A DNA stretch of 64,000 bases from Plicaturopsis crispa FD-325 SS-3 (Eukaryota; Basidiomycota; Agaricomycetes; Amylocorticiales; Amylocorticiaceae). Under the pieces are notes generated by a model, which was given only the letters and a program-made list of their open reading frames with translations, had not been told where the DNA came from and did no database searches. Shown piece by piece: positions 33,140 to 44,111 of this stretch; position 1 is the first letter of the stretch, and the number at the start of each line of letters is the position of its first letter. The position numbers were made by a program, and so were the translations under genes. The stretch lies in contig KN832555.1 of NCBI GenBank assembly GCA_000827205.1, forward strand, positions 1,600,893 to 1,664,892, written 5' to 3'.

Positions 33140-35532
33140 ATGTCGGTGAATAAAAGTGCTCTGCGCTGTTTCTGACGGCCTGCTGATCTGACGTGCCTGT
33201 CTAGTTCCCGTCCCAACTTGAAGGCGCTCCGCCCAGCAAGAAGAGAAAGACGACGACGACGCCGGACAGACAGGCTATTCCAGGTCAAGCCAGCGGTCTT
33301 GTCGGTGCGCACCCACATTCTCTTCATCGCGTCTTCGTACTGACTAGACAACGCCTATTCATTGACTTGTGCCCAGGAGCTGCCGGATCCACTCAGCAAA
33401 TCAGCGTAGCTCAGGCGCCCCAGACGCGTCCTGTTTCTGGTCCGACGCCGCCGAACATCACCAATACGCCCCCTTTACGATGGCCACCTCCATCTCACCA
33501 AAATACGACATTCCAACCTATCTCTACGTCTACGCCTGCGCAACACGCTAGTGGCTCGAACGACGCGCCCCCAGCCACCTCTCAGTCAACTATTCCAGCC
33601 AATGCCAACGTCCCACCCGCAAGTACAGACACACAAAGCAGTGCGACGCGACGCGCAAATTTGCCGCCTTGGGAAGAACTCGTCAAATCTACGCGTCAAC
33701 TGGTGCACGCAATGCATGATGAAGGCGAACGAAAGGACGAAGAGATAGCGCGTCTCAAAGACGACCTTCAAGCTTCTCTCGATTCTAAAACTATCATGGA
33801 GCGTAGCCATGATCTGACTATTCAGCAGTTCAATGCAAAAATCAAGGCACTCGAGGGCGACAAACTGGATCTCCAGACGACTGCCCGGGGATCACAGGCA
33901 TTGCGAATGAAGCTGTTAACTGAGTTGGGCACTACGAACGAAGGCCTCAGGACGGTGCGAAAAGAGCTGCAGGAGAAGTCAGACGTATGTGACCGACTTG
34001 CCAGCCGCTTGAACGCCGCCAACGAGCAGATACGCCTAGGAGAACTAGAGAGGACCAGGGTGTCTGAGGAGCTCGACACCGTGCGAACGACTCTTCGTGA
34101 TCGCGACACTGAGGTCACGGAGCTGCGCAAGGAGCTTGCTGAGCTTCACGTCGTGCAATCAACCCTTCGTGACCGCGACTCGAAAATCACCACACTGGAA
34201 AACGAGCTCGAGAAGCTTCGTGTCTCCGAATCCAACCTTCGTGGCCGTGACTCCGAGGTTGAAAGACTGAAAACCGAGCTCGCGGAGCTTAGCGCCTCAC
34301 AGGCCAGCCTTCGTGCTCGCGACTCGGAGGTCTCTGCGCTCAAAAATGAACTCGCCCAACTACGTGCTCGACCACCTGCAGCTGTGATTCAGAAAACTGC
34401 TGACATCGGTGAGCCATTTTCAAATCCTTCTAACCCACCATTCAAACCACTAAGCATCGTTCTACTAGACATGGCCCAGCCACCATCGAGTACGCCAAAG
34501 AGGTCCATCCCTGGACCGATAGAACATGTGTTCGAATCTTGGGGTGTAGCAAAGGTACGCTCTGTCTAAAACTACAGTAACGCGTATCGTTTTCGAGCTC
34601 ACCTTACGACACCAGCAAACCGCGTTCTTATCCGACTTTCGGAAGCAACGGCATGCCCAGAACGCGCCTCGGGAAATTTCGAGCGGCGGAGAGCCTCCTC
34701 CATCCGCTACGGATCCACCCCTACCCCCTGCGAATGGTGAAGCACCTCGACGACCTTCCCCTCCCATACACAGCGAGGCTCCTTCAACAGGCCGTGCGCT
34801 ACCCTCCACCTCGCCTGACCTCGCAAACATCGTCAAGCGGGAACTTCTTCCTGACGAAACTGGCCTACGCTCGGATATGCCTGCATTCGTTGACCTGACA
34901 CTGGACGATTCTGATATCGATATGGACGATGCGCCTAGTGGCGAGACTTCGGCTGCTCCAGGCGCGTCTGATGAGCACGGGGCAGGCACTGCGAACCCTC
35001 CACCGGGTCCTGAGCTAACGGCTCATGGCGAAGATATTCTCGAAAACATTCCTCCAGACCTCGCCACAGTCTCAGCCTCTGCGACCGGGGGATCCTTACT
35101 ACCTGAGGTATCCGATATAACTGAAGAGGCTGCGCGCTCGGAGAACATCGATGCACCTGAACCCGAGGAGGCCCCCACAGCGGCGCCTCCACCAGTAGAA
35201 ATCAAGACGGAGGAAATCGACCCCCTTGTCGACGAATGCGCCAGTGCGAAAATCATGAGTATCGAGCGGCTGAACCTTGCATTCATAGTAAAGAACGACA
35301 GAATCCGGTGCTTGTTCTGCTTGTACGTCCTTTGCTCTCCATTTCTCTCTCCCTAGGTCTCACTCGCACATAATACAGACGTGAGAAACCGCGCAATGAG
35401 CGCAATGCCACCCCCAAATGGCCGCTAGATGTGCCGTTGGTTGGATTGGCTCAGCATTTTCGCAAGGCGCATCCCCACTACGCGCAAAAGCTCGAGGACA
35501 TGACTGACGATGAGGTGCTGCAGATATCATAG
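33140..35532 (+). CDS. Coiled-coil nuclear protein with four 24-residue repeats, SUMO-interaction motif and C-terminal zinc-finger-like motif
   Basis: Exons: 33140-33145, 33205-33304, 33377-34408, 34469-34554, 34616-35322, 35379-35532; 694 residues. I do not recognise a named family. Visible parts in order: a basic nuclear-signal-like PPSKKRK near residue 12; a Pro/Thr/Ser-rich region; a long coiled coil that contains four tandem 24-residue repeats (34075-34362); a Pro-rich basic region; a hydrophobic core VDLTL followed by a long acidic run (34889-34930), the form of a SUMO-interaction motif; two sumoylation-type sites (VKRE, IKTE); and a C-terminal CLFC ... HFRKAH pattern spaced like a C2H2 finger. 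The first coding exon is only ATGTCG. Its in-frame 60-nt intron at 34409-34468 has a strong donor and a CTAAC branch site. A role in chromatin or SUMO-linked regulation is inference. Confidence 0.75.
34075..34362 (+). repeat. Four tandem 72-bp coding repeats
   Basis: Each copy codes for 24 residues with the core TLRDRDSEV followed by LxxELAEL. The copies have diverged at the DNA level but keep the Arg-Asp-Arg-Asp and Glu-Leu positions. All lie in one exon of the coiled-coil protein. Confidence 0.85.
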
Positions 35533-35843
35533 CGGACCGGCTCACGTCAAGCCATATTGACATTATCAAACTCATATATCCTACATATTGCTGCTGCTTT
35601 CCCCTCCTTGCACCTGCTTTTTCGCTGTCGTAATGCTGTATTATCGGATATGCTATACTGCTCCATTGCGCTCTCTCTTCAGCTGCAGAACGGGGTACGA
35701 CCCAGGGTGCCTGCCTGACTCTCCACCATTTGAGGATACTTATCCCTCAAACTTGAGATCTTGAGAGTCTATCGAGAACCGATCTCTGGAGTCCGTCATT
35801 GAGGCATTTGAGGTTACATAAATACACAATACATACTTAGGCA
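35533..35843. other. Convergent intergenic, 311 bp
   Basis: 3' ends of the coiled-coil gene and of the HAD gene. A near-palindromic stretch with repeated TTGAGGAT/CTCAA words lies around 35720-35820. No gene seen. Confidence 0.45.
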
Positions 35844-37016
35844 TCACATTCTTCCTTCCGCCTTCGCACGCTGTACCCACCGGACTACCTCTCCCCAATC
35901 CCTCACTCTCTCAACACCACTCCCTTGGTCGAGGCCTTGCACGCCGCGCTCGGCCTCCTCCACCCAGAACTCGCGACCGCCCGCGGCTTCCAGCCTCCGC
36001 GCGAATGACATTTCGTCGGTACGGTCGGACGGACTGGATACGCGCTTGTTCCACTCGTATGCACCGAACAGCAGTACGTGCGGGCGATTTGGGTGCGGGA
36101 ACGTGGCGCAGTCGACGGCGTTCTCGACGGAGTCGTCGATGAGGAGTTTCGCAGAGAGGTCGGCGCATACCTAGAGTGAGGGTGTCAAGATAGCACACGT
36201 AAAGTAAATGAAGTCGTGTACCTCAGCTTTTGACATTTTGGTGACTATCTCATGGGTAGATTTTGTACCGGCAATTTGGGCATCAAAATGGCCCGTACAT
36301 ATGATACTCTCGAACAGTCCTACGAGGAACGGGAAATCAGGAATGCACCTGTACGAAAATATATATTAACTTACCGGGGAAATGTTTGCTAACCCATTCC
36401 CAGCTTTCATCGCTGACGTCCTTGCTCCGTGCGGTGACGATAATCAGGCGGTAGCCCATGTCGCGGAGGGCCTGAATTCCCTCACGCGCACCAGGAACAG
36501 GCGGAGCATTGTTGATGGACCCCGTCGCGTAAAACTCAGTCACTTTGGCGAATGTCTCGGACGGGGTTCCCCAGTAGGGGTTCTGGCACGCGTCGGTACG
36601 GCTCAAAAATAGCAAATAAGGGGAAAACGGACCTTCCAGTAGTAGTAATCTTTACACAGGTGAGAATACGCAGCTACAAGAGATACTGTGTAACTTACAG
36701 TAAAATTTGGTGACATCCATATCGGTGCCATATTTATTGTTGTGCCCTTGTCAGAAGTAAATTAAGTCTGAGGTGCATATTTCACCTGGAGCGGCTTGGA
36801 TAGTAAGATTGGATGCTTACATTGAGACACGGTGAAATTCGTCTGGGAGAGGACGTCGTCGAGATCGACGGCGATCACTGGTCCAGAAGATGTCGGTGGG
36901 GAGATCCCGGACAGTCGCTCGAGGAGTTCTCGCTCGTCCTGTTCATTGGGTCCCTGCCCTGCAGCAATGGCTTCAGGCGGAACAGGATCTTGAGACGAGG
37001 ATGCACCAAACGACAT
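35844..37016 (-). CDS. HAD-superfamily phosphatase-like protein (5'-nucleotidase-C related)
   Basis: Exons: 37016-36821, 36746-36699, 36649-36633, 36582-36375, 36319-36222, 36170-35844; 297 residues. HAD motifs: motif I VIAVDLDDVL (nucleophile Asp and acid Asp), motif II IIVTARS (Thr), and the final acid motif LLIDDSVENA. Between them is a Tyr-rich cap region (TKFYYYYYWKNPYWGTP). The DxDxV form and the cap resemble the NT5C/5'-deoxynucleotidase-like HADs, but the substrate is not known. Exon 36649-36633 is only 17 nt; it is needed to join FYY to WKNP in frame. The first 45 residues are acidic and low in complexity, and I see no targeting signal. Confidence 0.8.
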
Positions 37017-37401
37017 GGCTAAAGGTGATAAGTTGCGGATAATTTATTGCAGTGGATCGCGTCTTCAATTACCTGCGGTAGACAGGGGTTAATTCGTTCC
37101 ATATCCAGCCACCACGGTTTCACTCTGTCATTCCGTTCTGCGTCTCCTGCAATGCGGTTTCAATGAGAAATAGGGCAGGATTCGAGCAAGCGTGTTGCCA
37201 GCCAAAGAAACGAAAGCGCCTGTTGTTGAGTGAGTAAAAGACGATACGACGAGGAACGCTAAGCGAGGCGGTATTGACGCGTATTTGTGCTGCCACGTCT
37301 GAAATCCGCCACGTCCTTCGCGCGAAAGCGTCTCCACTACTTTATCCACCTTTCGACTTGCATCCTGACCCGTAGCCGCTCTTTGGCTATTCTCTCCCAT
37401 C
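37017..37401. other. Divergent promoter region, 385 bp
   Basis: Between the divergent starts of the HAD gene and SEC61. No specific element recognised. Confidence 0.45.
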
Positions 37402-39240
37402 ATGAGCGGATGTATGTCTTCAAAATCTACTTGCTCTCGCTTTACAGCTCACCGTGTTTTCTAGTCCGGTTTTTGAACCTCGTTCGACCTTTCCTTCCCA
37501 TCCTTCCCGAGGTTTCTTCCCCCGACCGCAAAGTGCGCCAGCAGTACACTCGTATTCGCGCCCGCGCAGACTAACACTGTCTTTTCCAGGTTCCCTTCAA
37601 TCAAAAAATACTATGGACAGCTGTGACACTCCTCATTTTCCTCGTGTGCTCGCAGGTACCGCTGTACGGTATCATGTCGTCAGACTCGTCCGACCCGCTG
37701 TACTGGATGCGTGTCATTCTCGCCTCTAATCGTGGAACTCTCATGGAATTGGGTATAAGTCCCATCGTGACGTCTGGCATGATCATGCAGCTGCTCGCGG
37801 GTGCCAACCTCATCGAAGTTGACTTTGGTCTCAAGGAGGACAGGGCGTTGTTCAGTGGTGCCCAGAAACGTGAGTTGGCACACTTTTATGAATTTCCATG
37901 CCCCTGCTGCTGGCAGCACCTCGTTCTTCCAATTTTTGCTGTAGCAGGTCAAGTTTGACGCGTCCTGTGCTAACTCAACTCTTTCTCCTACGCAGTCTTC
38001 GCGCTCATCATCTCGCTCGGACAAGCGACTGTATATGTCCTTACGGGTCTCTACGGCCAGCCCAGTGATCTCGGCCCCGGTGTCTGCCTCTTGCTCATCA
38101 TTCAGCTCGTATCTGCCGCGCTTATCGTCATCCTCCTGGACGAGCTCCTTCAGAAGGGCTACGGTCTCGGATCTGGTATCTCCCTCTTCATCGCGACCAA
38201 CATTTGCGAGTCCATCGTATGGAAGGCGTTCTCCCCTACTACCGTGAACACCGGTCGTGGACCCGAGTTCGAGGGTGCCCTTGTCGCGCTTTTCCACCTG
38301 CTCTTCACCTGGAACGACAAGGGCCGCGCCCTCCGCGAGGCCTTCTGGCGCGACCGTCTCCCTAACGTCATGAACCTCATCGCTACCATTGCTATCTTTG
38401 CCGTCGTCATCTACCTCCAGGGATTCCGCATCGAGATCCCGGTCAAGAGCAACCGTTTCCGTGGCCAGCGTGGCACATACCCCATCAAGCTGTTCTACAC
38501 CTCGAACATGCCCATCATGCTGGAGAGTGCCCTCACGTCCAATGTGTTCATTGTCTCGCAGATGCTCGCGTCGCGCTTCCCGAACAACATTCTCGTTAAG
38601 ATTCTTGGTGTCTGGGAGGTACGAGCGCGCGTCATCTCCTGTGAGAAGTTTCACGTTGGTTAACTTTGATATGTTTAGCCTCTGGAAGACTCGCCCCAGC
38701 TCGCCGCCGTCTCTGGTATTGCGTACTACATGTCCCCGCCGCACACCATCAAGGAGGCCGTCCTCGACCCGATCCACACCGCTATCTACATCACCTTCAT
38801 GCTGTCCGCCTGCGCTCTTTTCTCGAAGACATGGATTGAGGTGTCCGGAAGCGGCCCCCGTGACGTAGCTAAGCAGCTCAAGGAACAGCAGATGGTATGT
38901 CTTCCTACCCTGTGCGCCACACTAGTACTCACCATTGCTGTACGTGAGTAGGTTATGGCTGGTCACCGTGAAGGCTCTATGTACAAGGAGCTCAAGCGCG
39001 TCATTCCGACCGCCGCTGCGTTCGGAGGTGCCATCCTCGGTCTCCTGTCGGTTGCCGCTGATCTCCTCGGTGCTATCGGCAGCGGGACCGGTATCCTCAT
39101 GGCCGTCACTATCATTTACAGCTGTAAGTCTACTTGATATTCAATGCTCAACGCTTTGTACTGATTGCCTTGCAGACTGGGAGATCGGCATGCGGGAATC
39201 TGGTGGTCCCGAGATGGCTGCGCTCAGCGAATTGCTATGA
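37402..39240 (+). CDS. SEC61: Sec61 translocon alpha subunit
   Basis: Protein-conducting channel of the ER membrane. Exons: 37402-37411, 37465-37532, 37590-37869, 37996-38618, 38679-38894, 38952-39123, 39176-39240; 477 residues, as in yeast and human (about 476-480). Strongly conserved throughout: [16 protein letters not shown], the plug-side [78 protein letters not shown] (split here only by my numbering), and the C-terminal [21 protein letters not shown]. The ten membrane segments expected of the family are present. The first exon codes only ATG AGC GGA T. Third-position C is frequent, as expected for a highly expressed gene. The 126-nt intron at 37870-37995 is the longest. Confidence 0.98.
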
Positions 39241-39736
39241 GTATGAATGCCTGGTAGGGAATGTCGGCTGTCCGGGGACGGGGAAGTCACTGTGCCCCGC
39301 CTCTTGATGAGAAGAAAAAACTACATCCTACTCGCCCGCCAGCCGGGAGGGGAGCAGCTACATAATTATCGGGGTTTCCGACGCGGGCAAGCTTTGTAAT
39401 AAGGAGATGGGAAAGTGGGGGAGGACGGCGCTCGCCTGCGGCCAGGATCAATTGTACATGTCCGCTAATCGATGCGTTCGCTTTCTTCATGCCTATTGGT
39501 CTGCGGATTCTAAGTTGAGCTTGAGGAGCTGAGTGTATCATGCACTTGTCAAGACACGAACGACATTCAAATGACGAATGTGCGATGTTACTACATTGCC
39601 TTGCAAGTCTCGAGATACAGATTCATTTGCGACACACTACTTTAACTTATACAATGTGCATATGTACTCCATACTAATGCAACAACGCTTCCGAATAGAG
39701 AAGCTCGGAACTCATAGAACAAAACGTCCCTTGAAA
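39241..39736. other. Convergent intergenic, 496 bp
   Basis: 3' flanks of SEC61 and of the carbonic anhydrase gene. No gene or RNA seen. Confidence 0.5.
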
Positions 39737-40419
39737 TCATACGACTCTTCTCGCCTAGGGAATGAACTCAGTGGCGTCGCGGGGGGAGGATTGACATGCA
39801 TGGACCGACCTTGCCAGTCTCAACCTCATACACCCACCCGGTGATCGTCGTTCCCTCGAGCAACAAGGGGTTCTCCTTCAAATACTGAACATCACTCTTC
39901 ACAGCTTGTTCCACGTCGCTGAACTCGAGGAACTCGATTCCGCGGACGTCCTCCGCCGCTGCGGGCGTCTGCGAGGACACGAGCTCGCGCAGGCCGGGCG
40001 TCGTGAATGTCAGCATGCCGCAGTCGGTATGGTGGAAGAGCGCGACCTCGCGTGTGCCAAGGAGGCGCTGGGACACGACGAGCGAGCGCAGCGCGTCTTT
40101 GCTGGAACGACGCGTGGTGTGAGTAAGTACAACGATATTTGTGGCGTTTCGGAAAATGCGGGTACGTACGCGACGCCGCCTGCGTTGCGGATAACGTGCG
40201 CTTCACCCTCACTGATTCCTAGGTGGCCAGCAGGACTGGACATGCGGTCAGGACGCGGACACGAGTATACATTGGCGCATGTGCTTACTTGAGACGGGCA
40301 TCCATGCAGGTGACGATAGCCAATTTCTTGCTAGGCGGCATCTCAAGGGAACCCTTGTCGCCGAAGTGGGCGACATAGTGCTCGTTGGCCTTTGCAAACT
40401 CCTCGTGAACCGCAGACAT
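39737..40419 (-). CDS. Beta-class carbonic anhydrase
   Basis: Interconverts CO2 and bicarbonate. Exons: 40419-40289, 40235-40170, 40101-39810, 39754-39737; 168 residues, the compact fungal/bacterial form. Zinc ligands: Cys in VTCMDARL and His and Cys in HHTDCGML; the Asp-Arg pair of MDAR, which gates the zinc in this class, is present. The family core GHLGISEGEAHVIRNAGG follows the first ligand. The last exon is 18 nt and gives ARRVV before the stop, a normal short tail. An ATG at 40488 in frame would add 23 residues without family similarity, so 40419 is preferred. No mitochondrial signal in the chosen form. Confidence 0.93.
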
Positions 40420-40891
40420 GGTGTATGGACGTTGAGAGTGGGATGAAGCGGGAAAGAGTGAGTGAGAGCAACTTTGCTTCTCATACATGGGCTATATATG
40501 TTCGTCCATGAGCAGCATGATAAGCTGCATACACTGGCACCCGACTCCCTTTATACTCGATTGCGTCCGATGGCGCGATGCAGAAAAGCGGAAATCCATC
40601 AGACTTGTAGATATAGAGCTATCCTGTTCTGTCCTTGTGTAGTTGGAGTCGACCCACTGAGCGGTGAGCAGCGATGTCGATTCCAGGCTGAGTGAACTTG
40701 GCAGCCAACTCAGAGTCGCAATTCTTGCGGCCAGCGTGTGATGCGTGTGAAGAGTCAAAGGGTCGCGGTGGCGCTACATCCTTACTGCCTAAAGTGTTGC
40801 TTCCTTACTTGCATTGCGGCTACCACGACTCTACTTTATTCTCTAGCAGAAATACGCACGGCAGGAAAGGTACACGGACGGCATACATACA
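40420..40891. other. Divergent promoter region, 472 bp
   Basis: Between the divergent starts of the carbonic anhydrase and RINT1/TIP20 genes. No specific element recognised. Confidence 0.45.
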
Positions 40892-43800
40892 ATGAGTTCT
40901 GCACAAATCAAGACTCTGCTCGCGCCGCCAGACCTCGAGCAATCGCGTCTGCACGCCCTACGGCTCCTCGACGCGCAGTTTCCATCTCTCGAGCGTCTGT
41001 CTGATCTCGACGAGGCGGCTCGACAAGCTCAGGAAGAAGCCGAGAGACTGAATACGCAGGTGGGTTATCGCATCGTGCACAGCCGTCCCCCAGCTCACCG
41101 AACTGTCCTAGCCCAGCTCTTGCGCTCACAGTCTGATATAACCACACTTCTCGAGTCCACTCGCGCAGAAGCTGCTAGCCATATACACTCGGCTCAAGAA
41201 CTAGCACTACTCAGACATTCCCTCTCTGATGAAGTCGCATTTCTTTCGCGCGAGCTCGTGTCCGCGTTCTCCGATGCGGATGAAGAGAGAAGGCCCACGC
41301 TGCTCGAAGACATCGAAACTATGCATCGGAATTTGAAAGAATTAGAGAGTGTGCGGGGCTATGTACAAGTCGTCGAACACTCGCTTAGCTTAAGGTATGC
41401 AATTGAAGTATTTCTACGCCTCCTCGCTCAGTGTATCGCAGTGAATCCGCCTTGCAGCAAATACGCGACGCGTCGTCGCCCATATCTCAAAGCTCTCTAA
41501 GCTCGTACCAGTCGTTGCAAGAATTCACTTCTTCAGTATCAACCGCATGTTCTCGGGCAGAAGACGGTGCAGGTCAACAGTCGTTGCACCTGGTCCGTTT
41601 CCTGTCGCGCATGCGTGACAAGGCATGGTTCGATATCAAGGGCGTACTCTCAGCGTAAGTCGCTTGCACCACCGAACAGTTCGCACCCGTGCTGACTGGA
41701 GCCAAAGGCGACTGCTAGGCGCGGCAGAGAGATTGAAGTGGCCCATGCCCGTCGACTACGCTTCTGCGTCTCCCCATGATCGCGAAGAATTCGAAGCCGC
41801 TTTCCGCGACCTCCTTCGACTACAAACAATGTAAGTTTCCGGATTGTCAATCGTTGCCCAACCTAACGATCTAACGCTTCGCAGTGGCCGGACGATATGC
41901 CCGCAACCGGATAGCGATAAGCCACAAAAGGAAGGGTTATATCCCATTCAAGCTTTGGTGCAGCCTGTTTCGTTGCGGTTTAAATATCATTTCGAGGGCA
42001 CCCGGCAGACAAACAGACTCGACAAGGTGACACATACCATCATCTGCGGTATCAGGATATACTGACCGATAATACAGCCGGAATGGTACTTTACTCATGT
42101 AATCAACGTTGCACACGAGCATCGAGGATTTATGGACAGCATCGTCCATCAACTGCTCTCTACGACTGAGTACCGGACTATCAATGCATGGGTAATGTCC
42201 TTCGTTAGTTTCCGTCTCCGTTTTCGTTTCTGACTTCCATTTTATAGCGGGAATTTACATTCCTTCTTCTCCCTCTCCTCGCACGTAAACTCAGACGCAC
42301 TGTGCCCACACTCTTACCCCATCCGGCTCTCCTCGCACACACCATCTACCAGGCGCTAGCGTTCGACGCAGCGCTGGTGGAAGCAGGGTTCGAGTTGGAC
42401 GGTTCCAGTGCTCCCGAGGCAGGAAAGTGGGAGGGCGTGAGCGAGATAATACTAGGTCGCAGAGAATGGTTCGACGCATGGCTAGAAGGAGAGAAAAACT
42501 GTGAGTAGTTGAGTTGACCTCTATACCGAAACGCTGACTTCAACGCTGTGGCACAGTCACCGAAGACCAATATGGCCAAATTATCAGCGCACCCGACGCA
42601 TGGCTCATCTCGGACGACGAGCACGATGACCACGAACTGCGTTCAACGAATTCAGCACGGCGGGTCAAAGCTCTTGTCGCGCAAGTCACTGGTACGTCTC
42701 ATTTGCGAAATTTTGTCTTGATGTTCTTCTCTGACGATCGAATAGATCGTTATGCGCCACTCCCACATCCCGCACATCGAACGCGCTTTCTTGTCTCCGT
42801 ACAGTTGCCTCTGCTGGAAGCATATCTTGGGCGCATATCGTCCTCGCTTGATGCATTCGAGACGCTCTCTTCAGCGTTTGTGCGCGCCGTGCCAGGCGCT
42901 CTCGGCCTGGGAGTCACTGGCGGTAGTAGAGTTACGATGGCAGAAACGGGCGCAAAAATAGATACCTCGCGCCTTACGAGTGGTGTAGAAGGCACACAGA
43001 GACTATGCAAGGCACTATTGGGTGCCAAGTACTTGTGTGCCGCTATGGATGCATGGGGCGAAGAGTTGGTGCGCGAAATAATTTTCCTTCAAAACATTGA
43101 GGATGCATCTAACGATTATTGCAGTTCTTCCTCGAGTTATGGTCCGACATCAACCGTACGCCTTCCCTGCGGCAACGCGCAGAGGCCAACCCGCTCTTGC
43201 CAAGGCCGAGAAAGGGCGATGCTGATGAGCCCGAGGGCACGATATTCGAGGTGCTGGTCGAGCAGTACACCTCGCTAATCGAGCGCGCAGAAGAAATGAT
43301 CATACAACAAATATGTGGTGAGATCGAGAATGGGCTCAGGGCCCACTTCGCAGCCCACAACACGTACGTCTCCATTGCAGATATTTGAAGGCGGCACGTC
43401 AACTTAAGTAACCTTCTTACTCTAGGCCACAGCTGCAGGACGATCTTGCACTCTCGCAAACACTTTTGGCGCCGCTCGCATTGCTCTCTTCAAACCTGTC
43501 GTTCTTACGTCGCACGCTCCCCTCCGCCGCCGCAATTGCCCTCTACCGACGTATTGCTGCACGTCTTGCGGAGCATATACTGCAGCGCGCGATCATGTAC
43601 AAAGGCCGCCTCGCTGCCGAGGACGGACAGTCCGTCCATGCAGAGGCAGAACTGTGGGTGGAAACATGCCAGGGCGCGCTCGGCGCAGGCGAGAGCAGGG
43701 CACGGGTGGAGGCACCTTGGGCTGTGCTGCTGGAGGCTGCACGGTTAGTGGGCGCACAAGGCCAGACGTGGGAGAAGGTCGTGGAGGCGACATTTGGGAT

Positions 43801-43912
43801 GCGTGGGGACGACGAGTGGGAGGAGGTGCTGGCGGATACTGTGGGGGTGCATGAAATGAGCAGGGAAGAGGTAGGACGGGTTCTGCGGATCAGGGAGGAC
43901 TGTTATCGTTAG
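40892..43912 (+). CDS. TIP20: RINT1/Tip20 family vesicle tether (Dsl1 complex)
   Basis: Subunit of the Dsl1/NRZ tethering complex that receives COPI vesicles at the ER. Eleven exons: 40892-41059, 41117-41394, 41442-41654, 41708-41830, 41885-42026, 42078-42191, 42248-42500, 42557-42691, 42746-43068, 43125-43363, 43426-43912; 824 residues, as expected for the family. The N-terminal part is coiled coil. The diagnostic RINT1/TIP1 blocks follow: VSLRFKYHFEGTRQTNRLDKPEW read across one splice, then YFTHVINVAHEHRGFM, REFTFLLLPLLARKL and ALAFDAAL. A C-terminal alpha-helical bundle completes it. All ten introns are GT-AG, 47-62 nt. Fungal members are called Tip20, animal ones RINT1; the symbol is by family. 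Confidence 0.92.
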
Positions 43913-44111
43913 CGATGCTAGTGTTATGTACATCTAGTACCGAACTGCGTGCATGGTTCAATCGTGCAAAAGGATACTACTAGACGAAGCTAGCAGAAGT
44001 ATGATTAGAGTGTGAGTACTTCTAGTATGAAACTTGCGTTATGTTTTACAAGAGGTTGACAAAATGAGTGGGAGACGGGTTGAAGACAGTTCCACGATTC
44101 GAGGTGCATAC

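Noticed and set aside
37680-38777. 365-residue open frame antisense to SEC61
   Set aside because: It is the mirror of a highly biased, strongly conserved coding sequence on the plus strand; its own translation is only charged low-complexity sequence.
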